This document shows positions 52,948 through 61,586 of a stretch of DNA of 64,000 nucleotides, one piece after another (position 1 is the stretch's first letter; every line of letters starts with the position of its first letter). The notes beneath the pieces were generated by a model. The model made no database searches and had not been told where the DNA came from. It saw only the letters and a list, made by a program, of their open reading frames with translations. Position numbers and translations under genes: made by a program. This DNA is from Rhodococcus rhodnii (GTDB lineage Bacteria > Actinomycetota > Actinomycetes > Mycobacteriales > Pseudonocardiaceae): assembly GCA_000720375.1 (NCBI GenBank), contig JOAA01000027.1:1-64000 (forward strand), written 5' to 3'.

Positions 52948-54698
52948 GGCGAATCCTGCGCCTGATGCTGCTGTCCGCGGGAAGTTACCGGCGCGAGTAC
53001 CGCAACAGCCTGGTCTCCTCGCTGCTCGCCTCGATCCTGCAAGCCGCTGCGTATGCCACGCTGATCCCGCTGCTCTACGAGCTGACCCAACCCGACGTCG
53101 ACACCGCGGCCGCATGGTCGTGGTTCGGCGTGTTCGCCGCTTGCTACCTCGTCGAGCTCGCGTTCCGGCTCTACGAACTGCGTTTCCAATATGGACAGTG
53201 GGCGGACGTGCTCGCCGACGTCCGGCTCAAACTCGGCGACCGACTGCGCACCATGCCGCAGCAAGAGCTCGAACGCCGCGCGGCCGGAGATCTGACCACT
53301 GTGGTCGGTGGGAACGCGGCCAACGCCACCATGGGAGCGTCCAGCATCGGCCTGCTGTTCGCCCAACTGGTGTCGGTTCCGCTCGTGCTGGGCGTGGTGA
53401 TCATCGCGGTCGACTGGCGGCTCGGGCTCGTACTCGCCGTGTCGACGCCGTTCGCCGTGTTCTTCGTCCGCCGCATCCAGAAGGCGTCCGGCGCCGGATT
53501 CCGGCACGTCGACGCGGCTGACGCCCGCGCGGCGAACCGGATCGTGGAATACGTGCAGGGTCTGCCCGTGCTCAAAGCGACCGGCCAGACCGGCGCCTCC
53601 TCCCGCAGGCTCGCCACCGCTCTGGAGGAGCAGGGCGAAGTGATGACCGCGATGCAGAACCGGCTGACCTGGCCAGGTGTGCTCGCCTCCAGTGCCGTAC
53701 AACTCTGCTTGGTGGCCATGACATCCGTCGGCGCCGCTCTCGTGCTCGACCTTCAGCTGTCCGCCGCACTACTGCTCGCCGTAGTCGCGGGCGCGGTGCG
53801 GTTCGCCGAGCCGCTGGCGACCGCGTCCACGATGAGCGCCGTGTTCGAACTGACCGACGCCGCGCTGCATCGCGTCGGCGAGGTGCTCGACAGCAAGCCT
53901 TTACCGGTCGTCGATCCGGACGCCAGGATCACTCGCTTCGACCTCACCTTCGACCGTGTCATGTTCGGCTACGAAGACAGCACGCCGATCTTGCGCGACG
54001 TGTCATTCACCGCGCCCCAACGCAGCTTGACGGCGCTCGTCGGCCCGTCCGGCTCCGGCAAGACCACCATCACCCGGCTACTCACCCGCTACGCCGATCC
54101 CAGCGAAGGCACCATCCGTATCGGCGGAGTCGACCTGCGGGATGTCGACCCCGCCGAGATCTACCGGCACGTGTCCGTGGTGTTCCAGGACGTCTACCTG
54201 TTCGACGACACCATCCGCGCCAACATCGCGATGGCCCGCCCCGACGCCACCGACGAGGAGATCGAGGCCGCCGCCCGCGCGGCCAACGTGCACGCCTTCG
54301 TCACCCGGCTACCCCACGGCTACGACACCCGCGTCGGCGAGATCGGCGGAGCACTCTCCGGTGGCGAACGCCAACGCATCTCCATCGCCCGCGCCATCCT
54401 CAAGAACGCACCCATCGTGCTCCTCGACGAACCCACCGCAGCACTCGACACCGAAAGCGAAGTCGCCGTCCAGCAAGCCATCGACGCCCTCGTCACCGAC
54501 AAGACCGTCCTCGTCATCGCCCACCGACTGTCCACAGTGGTCGCCGCAGACCAGATCCTGGTCCTGGAGAACGGCCACATCACCGAACGCGGCACCCACC
54601 ACGAACTACTCGACGCGGGCGGCCGCTACGCGGCCATGTGGACCGCCCAGACCCGAGCCCGCCACTGGCGCGTCCCAGCCTCGCACACCGCGACATGA
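52944..54698 (+). CDS. ABC half-transporter 2 (permease-ATPase fusion), IrtB/YbtQ-like
   Basis: 584 aa, coupled to the first half-transporter by a 4-base overlap. The membrane domain spans about 15-300, and the ATPase has Walker A GPSGSGKTT, signature LSGGERQRI, Walker B PIVLLDEPTAALD and a switch His in VIAHRLST. It should form a heterodimer with the product of the preceding gene. The 3' end of this gene is unusually C-rich at third positions, even for this genome. Substrate is inferred to be a metal chelate. Confidence 0.87.
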   Translation: MRRILRLMLLSAGSYRREYRNSLVSSLLASILQAAAYATLIPLLYELTQPDVDTAAAWSWFGVFAACYLVELAFRLYELRFQYGQWADVLADVRLKLGDRLRTMPQQELERRAAGDLTTVVGGNAANATMGASSIGLLFAQLVSVPLVLGVVIIAVDWRLGLVLAVSTPFAVFFVRRIQKASGAGFRHVDAADARAANRIVEYVQGLPVLKATGQTGASSRRLATALEEQGEVMTAMQNRLTWPGVLASSAVQLCLVAMTSVGAALVLDLQLSAALLLAVVAGAVRFAEPLATASTMSAVFELTDAALHRVGEVLDSKPLPVVDPDARITRFDLTFDRVMFGYEDSTPILRDVSFTAPQRSLTALVGPSGSGKTTITRLLTRYADPSEGTIRIGGVDLRDVDPAEIYRHVSVVFQDVYLFDDTIRANIAMARPDATDEEIEAAARAANVHAFVTRLPHGYDTRVGEIGGALSGGERQRISIARAILKNAPIVLLDEPTAALDTESEVAVQQAIDALVTDKTVLVIAHRLSTVVAADQILVLENGHITERGTHHELLDAGGRYAAMWTAQTRARHWRVPASHTAT

Positions 54699-54834
54699 CA
54701 CAGCCGTACCCAGGCCACCACCTGGCTCTACGCCTCCGCCAACCGTGGCCGGATTCCTCCGACACCTCGACGGCCACACACTGATCAGCCATCCGAGCGG
54801 GTCGGTGTCTGATGCCGAAGCAGCGCGTATTCCC

Positions 54835-55036
54835 CTACCAACAAAGCCGACGTAACGCGTCGACCATGGCGCCCGACAGATCGACAGCGTCGACGACGCC
54901 CTCCGGTCCGACCAGCCGAGCTGCGGGGACGGCCGAAGCGCCTGCGCCACAGCATGCATCGAGGACACGGTCGCCCGGCTTGGGCCCGGCAACGGCGACC
55001 GTGGCCGCGCCGATGGGATCCCATAAGTGGGCACGT
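54835..55036 (-). pseudogene. N-terminal fragment of a SAM-dependent methyltransferase
   Basis: The minus strand reads HLWDPIGAATVAVAGPKPGD and then RVLDACCGAGASAVPAARL, the class I methyltransferase motif I region, followed by GPEGVVDAVDLSGAM (motif II) and then stops at TAG 54835-54837. The N-terminus and the C-terminal half are missing. The fragment is cut at about 55030, exactly where the truncated repeat-domain gene on the other strand begins, so one rearrangement probably made both. The rest of 54699-54834 holds nothing recognisable. Confidence 0.65.
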
Positions 55037-55500
55037 TGAGAATCGAGGTCAACGACGGAACCGGGGCGACTCCGGTCTTCCGCGACCCGGCTGATGTGGT
55101 GCTCCAGGTACTCGCGGGTGCCAAGACCACGGTGCCGAGCAGCTCGGCCTACTCGTTCCTCGGTACACCGGGATCGACCGTGTGGATCCTGCCCCAGACC
55201 CAGAACACGAGCCTGCTGTGGCCCGGCTGGAACACGCAGCGCTTGTCCAGCAGCACGTTCACCGGTACGCAGACCACGTTGCTGTCTGTCTCAGGTGGAC
55301 AGTTCGCCGTCTACACGACCAACGCTTTCGGCACACCGACGGTCTTGTTCGACAGCGGGAACGGTCTGCCTGACACCAGGTCTGTCTCGGTGGGCACGCA
55401 CGCACACGCGAACTGGGCCTTCCAGGTCACCGGCACACTGGCCGGCGGCGGGACCGTGACCTCCGCCCCGGCATCGTTCACCTTCGAAGTCCAGCCCTGA
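55027..55500 (+). pseudogene. Truncated 'anchored-repeat' surface domain protein
   Basis: The frame from GTG 55027 encodes 157 aa beginning inside the domain (LRIEVNDGTGATPVFRDPAD, then VVLQVL). It matches almost stepwise the surface protein encoded at 57139-57963 (FLGTPGSTVWILPQTQ versus FLGQAGSPVWLLPQVQ; LWPGWNTQ versus VWPGWNTQ; HAHANWAF versus HVHGNWAF). There is no signal peptide, no ribosome site and no C-terminal anchor. It is probably a partial duplicate of a zinc-associated surface protein left by a rearrangement. Expression as a cytoplasmic protein cannot be excluded. Confidence 0.65.
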
Positions 55501-55539
55501 AGTTGAACCCGGCAAAGGACACCGCCGCTGTTCGCCGGC

Positions 55540-56394
55540 CTAGACCAGCTGAGCCCGACGTGCTCGGGCCCTGGACACCAGACCGTGTTTGGGCGCAAGG
55601 AACCACGTCAACAGGAAAACCGCGGTCACCACGAGAACGATAAGGCCACCGGCCGCCAGGTCGAAGGCGTACGACAAGTACAGGCCGACCAAACAGGACA
55701 GTCCGCCGATGACCGGCGCGAGCAGCATCATGACGCCGAGCCGGTCGGTCAGCAACCGTGCTGTCGCCGCTGGAGTGATCAGCAACGCGAGCACCAGGAT
55801 GTTGCCGACGGCCTGCAGGGAGATCACGATCGCCAACGTCACCATCGTGTACAGCGCGATGTCCAATGCGAACACCGGCAGCCCGATCGATCTGGCCAGT
55901 TCACGGTCCAAAGTGGCCGCGACGAGATGCTTGTGCAGCACCAACGCCACGAGCAGCAGCAGTCCGCCGATCAGCGCGACGTTGGTCACGTCCTGGCCGC
56001 TGATGCCCAAGATGGATCCAAAGAGGAATGATTCGAGTGATCCGCTGTAGCCGGGCGCTGTGGACAGGATCACGATGCCAAGGCCGAACGCGGCGGCGAA
56101 GAGGATGCCGATCACGGAATCCTCCTTCAGGCGCCGGTTCTGTGCCAGGACCGCGACGAGGACGGCTGTGATCACGCCCGCGACCGCACCGCCGAGCACG
56201 AGGTCGAATCCGAGCACGAACGCGACCGCCACACCCGGAAAGACCGCATGTGACACCGCGTCACCGATGAATGCCATACCCCGCAACACAACATGGCTGC
56301 CGATGACTCCACACACCACACCGGACATCACCGCGACCAGGAACGCCCGCTGCCAGAACTCGTAGTCCCACGGCGCGGTCAGGAACTCGATCAC
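55540..56394 (-). CDS. Anchored-repeat zinc ABC transporter, permease (ZnuB family)
   Basis: 284 aa with eight to nine membrane helices of the ABC-3 family (for example GVVCGVIGSHVVLRGMAFIG, DAVSHAVFPGVAVAFVLGFD, LVALVLHKHLVAATLDRELA). These permeases carry zinc or manganese. Its ATG overlaps the ATPase stop by 4 bases. It is the last gene of a four-gene operon with the actinobacterial anchored-repeat surface protein. Confidence 0.92.
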   Translation of the reverse strand: MIEFLTAPWDYEFWQRAFLVAVMSGVVCGVIGSHVVLRGMAFIGDAVSHAVFPGVAVAFVLGFDLVLGGAVAGVITAVLVAVLAQNRRLKEDSVIGILFAAAFGLGIVILSTAPGYSGSLESFLFGSILGISGQDVTNVALIGGLLLLVALVLHKHLVAATLDRELARSIGLPVFALDIALYTMVTLAIVISLQAVGNILVLALLITPAATARLLTDRLGVMMLLAPVIGGLSCLVGLYLSYAFDLAAGGLIVLVVTAVFLLTWFLAPKHGLVSRARARRAQLV

Positions 56395-57146
56395 GTATCC
56401 GCTCCCATCGTGCGCAACAGCCCGGCCGACTGTGTGACACCGAAAGCCCGCAGCCAGACCTCGGGATCACGCAGATCATCCGGATGCCCGGTGGCCACGA
56501 CCGTCTGGTTGAGCAGGCACAGCCGAGTCGACATCCCCGCCGCGGCGGCAAGATCGTGCGTGGTCATCATCAACGCGTTGCCCTCGCCGACCAACTGGGC
56601 GAACAACGTGGTCAGCAACTCTTGCGTCGGCACGTCCAAGCCGGTGAACGGCTCGTCCAGCAACATCAGGGCGGGACGCAGTGCCAAGGCGCGCGCCACG
56701 AGCACGCGTTGTCGCTGGCCGCCGGACAATTCCCCGATCGGCCGAGTGCGCAACGCGGTCATGTCGACCCGTTCCAGGGCGTGCTCGACTGCGTCCCGAT
56801 CGGCCTGGCCAGGCCGACGGAACCAGCCGATCCGGTGCACCCGGCCGGACATCACCGCTTTCTCCACCGAGATCGGGAAATCCCAGGCGAAATCGTGGCG
56901 CTGGGGCACGTAACCGATGCGGCCACGGCTTTCCACCGCCGAGTGGCCGTCGATCATGATCGCGCCGCGACTCACCGGTGTGAGCGCGAGGATCGCCCGC
57001 AGCAGGGTGGTCTTTCCCGCACCGTTCGGCCCGATCAGGCTGACCAACTCGCCCGCGTGCACCGTCAAGTCGACATCGTGGAGGACCTCACGACCAGCCA
57101 GGTCGACGGCGAGATCCTTGACTTGTAAGACAGCTTTGTCAGCCAC
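56391..57146 (-). CDS. Anchored-repeat zinc ABC transporter, ATPase (ZnuC family)
   Basis: 251 aa. Walker A is GPNGAGKTT, the signature is LSGGQRQRVL, Walker B is LMLLDEPFTGLD and the switch His is in MMTTHDLAA. The start overlaps the surface-protein stop by 8 bases. With the permease it energises zinc import; the substrate assignment rests on the ZnuA-like binding protein in the same operon. Confidence 0.93.
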   Translation of the reverse strand: MADKAVLQVKDLAVDLAGREVLHDVDLTVHAGELVSLIGPNGAGKTTLLRAILALTPVSRGAIMIDGHSAVESRGRIGYVPQRHDFAWDFPISVEKAVMSGRVHRIGWFRRPGQADRDAVEHALERVDMTALRTRPIGELSGGQRQRVLVARALALRPALMLLDEPFTGLDVPTQELLTTLFAQLVGEGNALMMTTHDLAAAAGMSTRLCLLNQTVVATGHPDDLRDPEVWLRAFGVTQSAGLLRTMGADT

Positions 57147-57963
57147 GCGCCCGTCTCCTCAACACCAGCAGCACGACGACCAAGCCAAGAACGCCCACAG
57201 CGCCGGCGACCCACACCCACGGATTCGCCTGCGCCTCAACGGGTTGCGCGACCGGCGTCGATTCGGCCGCAGGCTTCTCCTGTAACGACGGTGCGCTGCT
57301 CGTGGCAGGTATGTCGAACGCGCTTTCCGGCCGCTCGTCGCCGACATGCATGCGCAAAGTGCGTCGATCGGCGAGTGCCTTGCCGTCGTTGGCCGTGCCG
57401 GTCATCTCGACGTCCAGCAAGTACGTTCCCGGTGCGGAAAACGCCCAGTTGCCGTGCACGTGGGTGTTGGACTCGACCCCGGTCTCCTGCGGATACGGCT
57501 TGGCACTGTCGAAAATGACCTCGGGTGCGCCGAAGTTCCCGCTGACGAACAACTTGAACGTGCCAGGCCCCCGCACTCCGGCGAGCCGCCAGGTCACCTC
57601 CTTGCCGACCTTGGCCACGACTTCGGGATCCTGGGTGTTCCAGCCGGGCCACACCACGCCCGGCCGTTGCACCTGCGGCAGCAACCACACCGGACTGCCC
57701 GCCTGGCCAAGGAATCCGTAGACCGGATCCGTGGGAATCTGCGTCTTGGCGACGTCGGGAACCTGCACGACGACATCGGACAGGTCGCGCCACACCGCCG
57801 GACTGACCGTGTCGTCGCGGATCTGCACCGTCCACTTGCCATCCACGAACCGAGGGCCCATGTCAATGTGGCCATCCGCCACGACTTTGCGGGTCTGGCC
57901 GACCGCGACCGGCGCGAGTAACGCGAGCAGTGCGAGAGTGAGGACGGCCAGGCGGCGGATCAC
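57139..57963 (-). CDS. Surface-anchored repeat-domain protein of the zinc ABC operon
   Basis: 274 aa from GTG 57963, which overlaps the binding-protein TGA (GTGA). Residues 1-23 are a signal peptide (LAVLTLALLALLAPVAVGQ). Residues about 27-205 form one 'anchored repeat' domain with GHIDMGPRF, WNTQDPEVVAKVG and HVHGNWAFSAPGTYLLDVEM, where the His-x-His motif could bind metal. A Pro/Ala/Glu-rich linker and a C-terminal membrane helix with a basic tail (VAGAVGVLGLVVVLLVLRRR) anchor it. It lacks an LPxTG sorting motif. Such proteins accompany this transporter type and are thought to deliver zinc at the surface. Confidence 0.85.
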   Translation of the reverse strand: MIRRLAVLTLALLALLAPVAVGQTRKVVADGHIDMGPRFVDGKWTVQIRDDTVSPAVWRDLSDVVVQVPDVAKTQIPTDPVYGFLGQAGSPVWLLPQVQRPGVVWPGWNTQDPEVVAKVGKEVTWRLAGVRGPGTFKLFVSGNFGAPEVIFDSAKPYPQETGVESNTHVHGNWAFSAPGTYLLDVEMTGTANDGKALADRRTLRMHVGDERPESAFDIPATSSAPSLQEKPAAESTPVAQPVEAQANPWVWVAGAVGVLGLVVVLLVLRRRARG

Positions 57964-59489
57964 TGGTTGGCTCCCAGGCATTTCCGTAGTTCGTCGGCGT
58001 TGTGCCGCATCATGTCCACATAACTGGGTGCCTTGTCGTCGAACGTGTCGCCGTACAACAGGCACACTCGGACGTTCTGGTCCTTGGCCACCTGAGTGAG
58101 CACGGACGCGCGCTGCACGAGATTCGGCTCCATGAACACCGCCGGCACCTTCAGGTTGCGGATCGTCTCGGTGAGCTTGCGGATGTCCTGCACGCTCGGC
58201 TCCTGCGCCGGATTCGGCACCACAAAACCCGCCACTGTCATGCCGTAGGCATCGGCGAGGTACCCGAACGCGTCATGAGTCGTGATCAACTGCCGATTGC
58301 CCGCGGCGATCCTGCCGACCTGGTCGGCTACGTACTTGTGCAGCTCGTCCAGCTTCTGGTTGTAGTTCTTGGTGTTCTGGTCGTAGGTGGCCGCGCCGTC
58401 GGGATCGGCGCGCTTCAAGCCGTCGCGAATCAACTGGGTGTACGCCTTGACGTTCTCGACGTCCTGCCACAGGTGCGGGTCAATCTCGCCATGCACGTGC
58501 TTACCGAGCACGGCCTGGGGCAACTGGTGGACCTGGCTGCCCGGCTGACCGAGGAACGCGAACCGCGCATCGTCCGGAACGCTCACCAGAGCACGGTTCG
58601 GCACGTCGATGACCGCCTGTTCGGCGGAAATCTCGGTCTGCTTGCCGCCACCCTTGACGTCGTTGAACGTGTAGAGCCTGCCGGAATCCAGATCCACCGT
58701 CAGATCGGTGTGCCCTTCACCGAGGACAGTCATGCCCGGCCCGGAGACGGTGTGCGGATCGATGCCGACAGCGAACGTGAACGTACCTTCTCCCAACGGA
58801 ATCGCTCTGCCGTCACCGTTGTCCAACGCGGCGGTCAACGTCAGGCGGTAGGTTCCCGGCTTGCTGAAGGCCCAGTTCACGTGGGTGTGGGCGGCGGGCG
58901 GCAGCGAGGTCGTGTCGGCCGCGGTCAGCCCGTCGGCCGAGTTGAAGTAGATCCTCGGCTCTCCCAAAGATTCGGTCAGATACACCACAAGGCTGCCCGG
59001 CCCCTCGAGCTTGGTAGCCGACAGCCGCACTTCGGAGGTACGCGTGGCACCACGTTGCGCACCCTCGCCCCGGACCCGCAGGCCCAGCCACAGCACGTCG
59101 AGACCGATGTTCTCCACCAGCGGGATCACATGCGCGCCATAGGTTTCCGAGGCCTCGGCGAGGGAGATGTTCAGATCCTTGTTGCGCGCGTTGGCGTCGA
59201 TCGTCTTGATCAGCGACTGCTGTTCGAGCAGGAGGTGGTTGGTGAACGTCACGTCCGCCTCGGTGACCCGTGTCGCGTCCTTGGGAGTCGGCTCGTAGGA
59301 ATGCGGATCACCACCGGCCGGCACGATCGAGGACACCTCGACCCGATCACCCCCGACGTTGTGGACCAGATCCGCGAGGATCCCCGTGGTAGTCACCACT
59401 TTCAGCCGAGCGGAGTCCGACCCGCTGGCCGACGTACATCCCGCGAGCAGCATCGCCCCGGCAACACCTAACGCAACCCATCGCACCAC
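57960..59489 (-). CDS. Zinc-binding ABC lipoprotein (ZnuA/TroA family) with inserted surface-repeat domain
   Basis: 509 aa. A lipoprotein signal ends at LLAGC. A TroA-fold N-half (LKVVTTTGILADLVHNVGGD, AGGDPHSYEPTPKDATRV, later a short helix) is interrupted at about residue 125 by an inserted repeat domain (to about 330) related to the surface protein, including AAHTHVNWAFSKPGTYRLTL. The C-half then resumes (GEIDPHLWQDVENVKAY, ITTHDAFGYLADAYGM). His residues of DPHSYEP, DPHLWQD and TTHDAFG plus the GDTFDD acid are the metal ligands. The family binds zinc or manganese. A Zur-like box is upstream, and three downstream genes overlap in turn. Confidence 0.9.
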   Translation of the reverse strand: MVRWVALGVAGAMLLAGCTSASGSDSARLKVVTTTGILADLVHNVGGDRVEVSSIVPAGGDPHSYEPTPKDATRVTEADVTFTNHLLLEQQSLIKTIDANARNKDLNISLAEASETYGAHVIPLVENIGLDVLWLGLRVRGEGAQRGATRTSEVRLSATKLEGPGSLVVYLTESLGEPRIYFNSADGLTAADTTSLPPAAHTHVNWAFSKPGTYRLTLTAALDNGDGRAIPLGEGTFTFAVGIDPHTVSGPGMTVLGEGHTDLTVDLDSGRLYTFNDVKGGGKQTEISAEQAVIDVPNRALVSVPDDARFAFLGQPGSQVHQLPQAVLGKHVHGEIDPHLWQDVENVKAYTQLIRDGLKRADPDGAATYDQNTKNYNQKLDELHKYVADQVGRIAAGNRQLITTHDAFGYLADAYGMTVAGFVVPNPAQEPSVQDIRKLTETIRNLKVPAVFMEPNLVQRASVLTQVAKDQNVRVCLLYGDTFDDKAPSYVDMMRHNADELRKCLGANQ

Positions 59490-59508
59490 AAGCGGACACT
59501 AACGCATA

Positions 59509-59523
59509 TGGTAATCATTATCA
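59509..59523. promoter_or_regulatory. Zur-type palindrome in front of the zinc ABC operon
   Basis: TGGTAATCATTATCA is an almost perfect palindrome (TGRTAAT-ATTAYCA) embedded in ATATGGTAATCATTATCAAG at 59506-59525. It lies 20 bases before the binding-protein start, at the expected promoter position. It resembles Zur boxes of mycobacteria and streptomycetes (TAATGATTATCA-like). Repression by zinc-loaded Zur is inferred. Confidence 0.7.
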
Positions 59524-59839
59524 AGAGCAGCTCCTCTGTCCGCTATGGACGGTAAGGCGAGATCTGTAAGCTTGCCGAACCATGTCCATACGGACAGCAG
59601 CTGCGCCAAGGCCGATCAAAGCGATTTCTACGACCACCTGAACATTCAAGTTCATCGAACGTCGGACTGACGACGCGTCCGACGGTTTTGCCCATACCCA
59701 TCAGCCAGTCGCCCTCGGGCCGGGCGCGCGGTCGGGCCTGCGGCGATGCCAGCCGAAGTCGTGCGCCCCACGGTGTAGCACTCGTGTAGCCGGCGGGTGG
59801 AGAACGGCAGCCGCGGCGAGGGCCGCGAGCGCCCACGCG

Positions 59840-60215
59840 CACACACCGTCCCGCCGCAAAGACGTCGCGGTCCCGCCCCGCGTCCAATGGCTGCTCGACT
59901 CCATGACGCTGTCGTCCGCCTTCGTGCGCAACGGTCGCAAGGACGTCGTCGCCAGCAACCCGCTGGCCTGGGCGCTGCACGCGCCGGTCTTCGAAAGCGA
60001 GACCACCGGCAAGCGCGGCCGGCCCAACATCGCCCGCTACATCTTCCTCGATCCGCGCGCCCGGCAGTTCTTCGTCGGCTGGGAGGCCACCGCCGCGCTG
60101 CTGCGCGCGGAGCCATGCACGACCTGACCCTCTACACCGCCGAACCGGGCACCATCTCCGAAGACCGGCTCAAGCTCCTGTCCAGCCTGGCAGCGACCCA
60201 GCCGCGTCAAGCTGA
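59840..60215 (+). pseudogene. Degraded XRE/MmyB-type regulator (C-terminal part)
   Basis: A plus-strand frame reads VPPRVQWLLDSMTLSSAFVR, then NPLAWALHAPVFESE and FLDPRARQFFVGWEATAALLRA. These are hallmarks of the MmyB-like ligand-binding domain of XRE regulators. It then stops at a frameshift, and another frame continues with LTLYTAEPGTISEDRLKLLS, which is the normal end of such proteins. The middle of the domain and the HTH are missing. It is a pseudogene produced by internal deletion and frameshift. The rest of 59524-60294 shows no gene. Confidence 0.75.
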
Positions 60216-60294
60216 GCCGTCAACGCTCACACCCCGATCCGACACCAGCGAAACCACCCACCCACGTCGTGAAGCTCATGCGAAAACCTGGGCC

Positions 60295-61467
60295 TCAGGG
60301 CTCACTTCCTCGTGGTGCCCACAACTGTCGATGCAGACGGTGAGCCAGGACGTGAAGTTGGCGATGGATGGCGACGGGCACCTTGGTCAAGGCGTCGGTC
60401 GTGGTGGTCAGGTTGAGGATGATGTGTCCACTGTCGGGCGTGCGGATCGGCATGGCCAGGCAGCACAGCCGGTGCTGGTCGGGAAAGGTGTGCTCGAAAC
60501 GGTTCACTGTGACAGGTCTGCCCAGGATTCGAGCGAGCCCGACGGCGTTGACGCCGGCGTGATCGAGGTCCCAGCAGACGCCTTCGACGTAGCCGAGCCG
60601 GTCGGCGGCAGCCAACGCTTTGCGGTGACCGCCGCGGTGCAGCACGATGCTGTCGGCGTCAAGGACGACGGCAAGCAGTTCGTGGCGTGCGGCCAAGTCG
60701 ACCAACTCGCTGAGAACAGGCGATCTGGCGGGAATCGGAGACTGCTCACGGCGCTGACGCAGGTCGCTCGGGTCGAGCAGAACCACCTCAGTGCCGCGAT
60801 CGGGATCCAGCCCACGTTCCTGAGCCAGATTCCACGCATCGAGGATGATCGGCCGTAAGCCCAAAGGGCTGGGTTGCCCGCCGCGGTGGAAATCTTCGTG
60901 CAGGCGCTCTCCCGCCCGCAGCCATCGCCGGTGTTCATGCCCGTTTCCGCCGACGAAGGAGACCAGGCTACGGCGCATGTTCTGCCGATGGCGGCGAATG
61001 GTGTCCGGGTGGATGCCCAACGCATCGGCGATGTCTTTGACATCCCAGCCCACCAACTGTCCTATGTAGAGCAAAACGAGGACCTCCCGCTGCCGTGGCG
61101 TCAGGATGGCCATGGCTTCCCGCACACCATCGAGTTGATCGACGTTGCCATGACTGCCGGCCGCGGAGTCGTATGGTGTGGGCCGCAGCGGGTCCAGCCC
61201 CCATCGCGACTCACGTTCGTGCTGGCCGGCTCGTTTCTTTCGAGTTCTGGCCAGCTCACGGACGACGGCCGTGTGCAGATAGCGCCTCTTGTCCTTGTCC
61301 TCGACGGCAATCCAGCGCGTCCACGATCGCCAGACGCATATGGCGACCGCGCTGGCGATGTCGTAGGCGTCCGAATGGCCGGCCCCGCCGGCCAGTCCCA
61401 TCCTGACCATCACCGGGTACCACTGTCTGAAGAATTCCTCCCAGTCGGCAGCGTTCGCGCGGCTCAT
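60295..61467 (-). CDS. Sigma-70-region-4-like HTH regulator with C-terminal GAF-type domain
   Basis: 390 aa from ATG 61467 (GGGGAGACTCG upstream). Residues 1-160 resemble an ECF sigma factor: WEEFFRQWYPVMVRMGLAGG as region 2 and MAILTPRQREVLVLLYIGQL, WDVKDIADALGIHPDTIRRH as region 4. Residues about 200-385 look like the sensory GAF domain of DhaR/acetoin-type regulators (LDPDRGTEVVLLDPSDLRQR, RREQSPIPARSPVLSELVDL, CWDLDHAGVNAVGLA, LCCLAMPIRTPDSG). A sigma-like DNA-binding part joined to a ligand-sensing domain would make it self-sensing. Its ATG overlaps the stop of a 40-aa ORF (ATGA). Confidence 0.72.
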   Translation of the reverse strand: MSRANAADWEEFFRQWYPVMVRMGLAGGAGHSDAYDIASAVAICVWRSWTRWIAVEDKDKRRYLHTAVVRELARTRKKRAGQHERESRWGLDPLRPTPYDSAAGSHGNVDQLDGVREAMAILTPRQREVLVLLYIGQLVGWDVKDIADALGIHPDTIRRHRQNMRRSLVSFVGGNGHEHRRWLRAGERLHEDFHRGGQPSPLGLRPIILDAWNLAQERGLDPDRGTEVVLLDPSDLRQRREQSPIPARSPVLSELVDLAARHELLAVVLDADSIVLHRGGHRKALAAADRLGYVEGVCWDLDHAGVNAVGLARILGRPVTVNRFEHTFPDQHRLCCLAMPIRTPDSGHIILNLTTTTDALTKVPVAIHRQLHVLAHRLHRQLWAPRGSEP

Positions 61468-61586
61468 CGAGTCTCCCCAGCACGCCGGGTACGGACGGGC
61501 CCACTCCGGCGGATCTCGCAAAGATCAACGGCGGTCCGCACTATCGACGCGGCCAGGCAGCTCAACTGCAGGATGGTCTCGAGCAT
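61464..61586 (-). CDS. 40-aa ORF translationally coupled to the sigma-like gene
   Basis: ATG 61586 follows CCGGAGAG, and the ORF reads MLETILQLSCLAASIVRTAV and then DLCEIRRSGPVRTRRAGETR before stopping with TGA that overlaps the ATG of the sigma-like gene. The first half could be a short membrane helix; the second half is basic. It may be a real small protein, a leader controlling translation of the downstream gene, or a coincidence. No family recognised. Confidence 0.45.
   Translation of the reverse strand: MLETILQLSCLAASIVRTAVDLCEIRRSGPVRTRRAGETR

Noticed and set aside
55027..55500. Intact secreted zinc-binding protein
   Set aside because: It lacks signal peptide, ribosome site and membrane anchor and begins inside the domain, so it is treated as a truncated copy.
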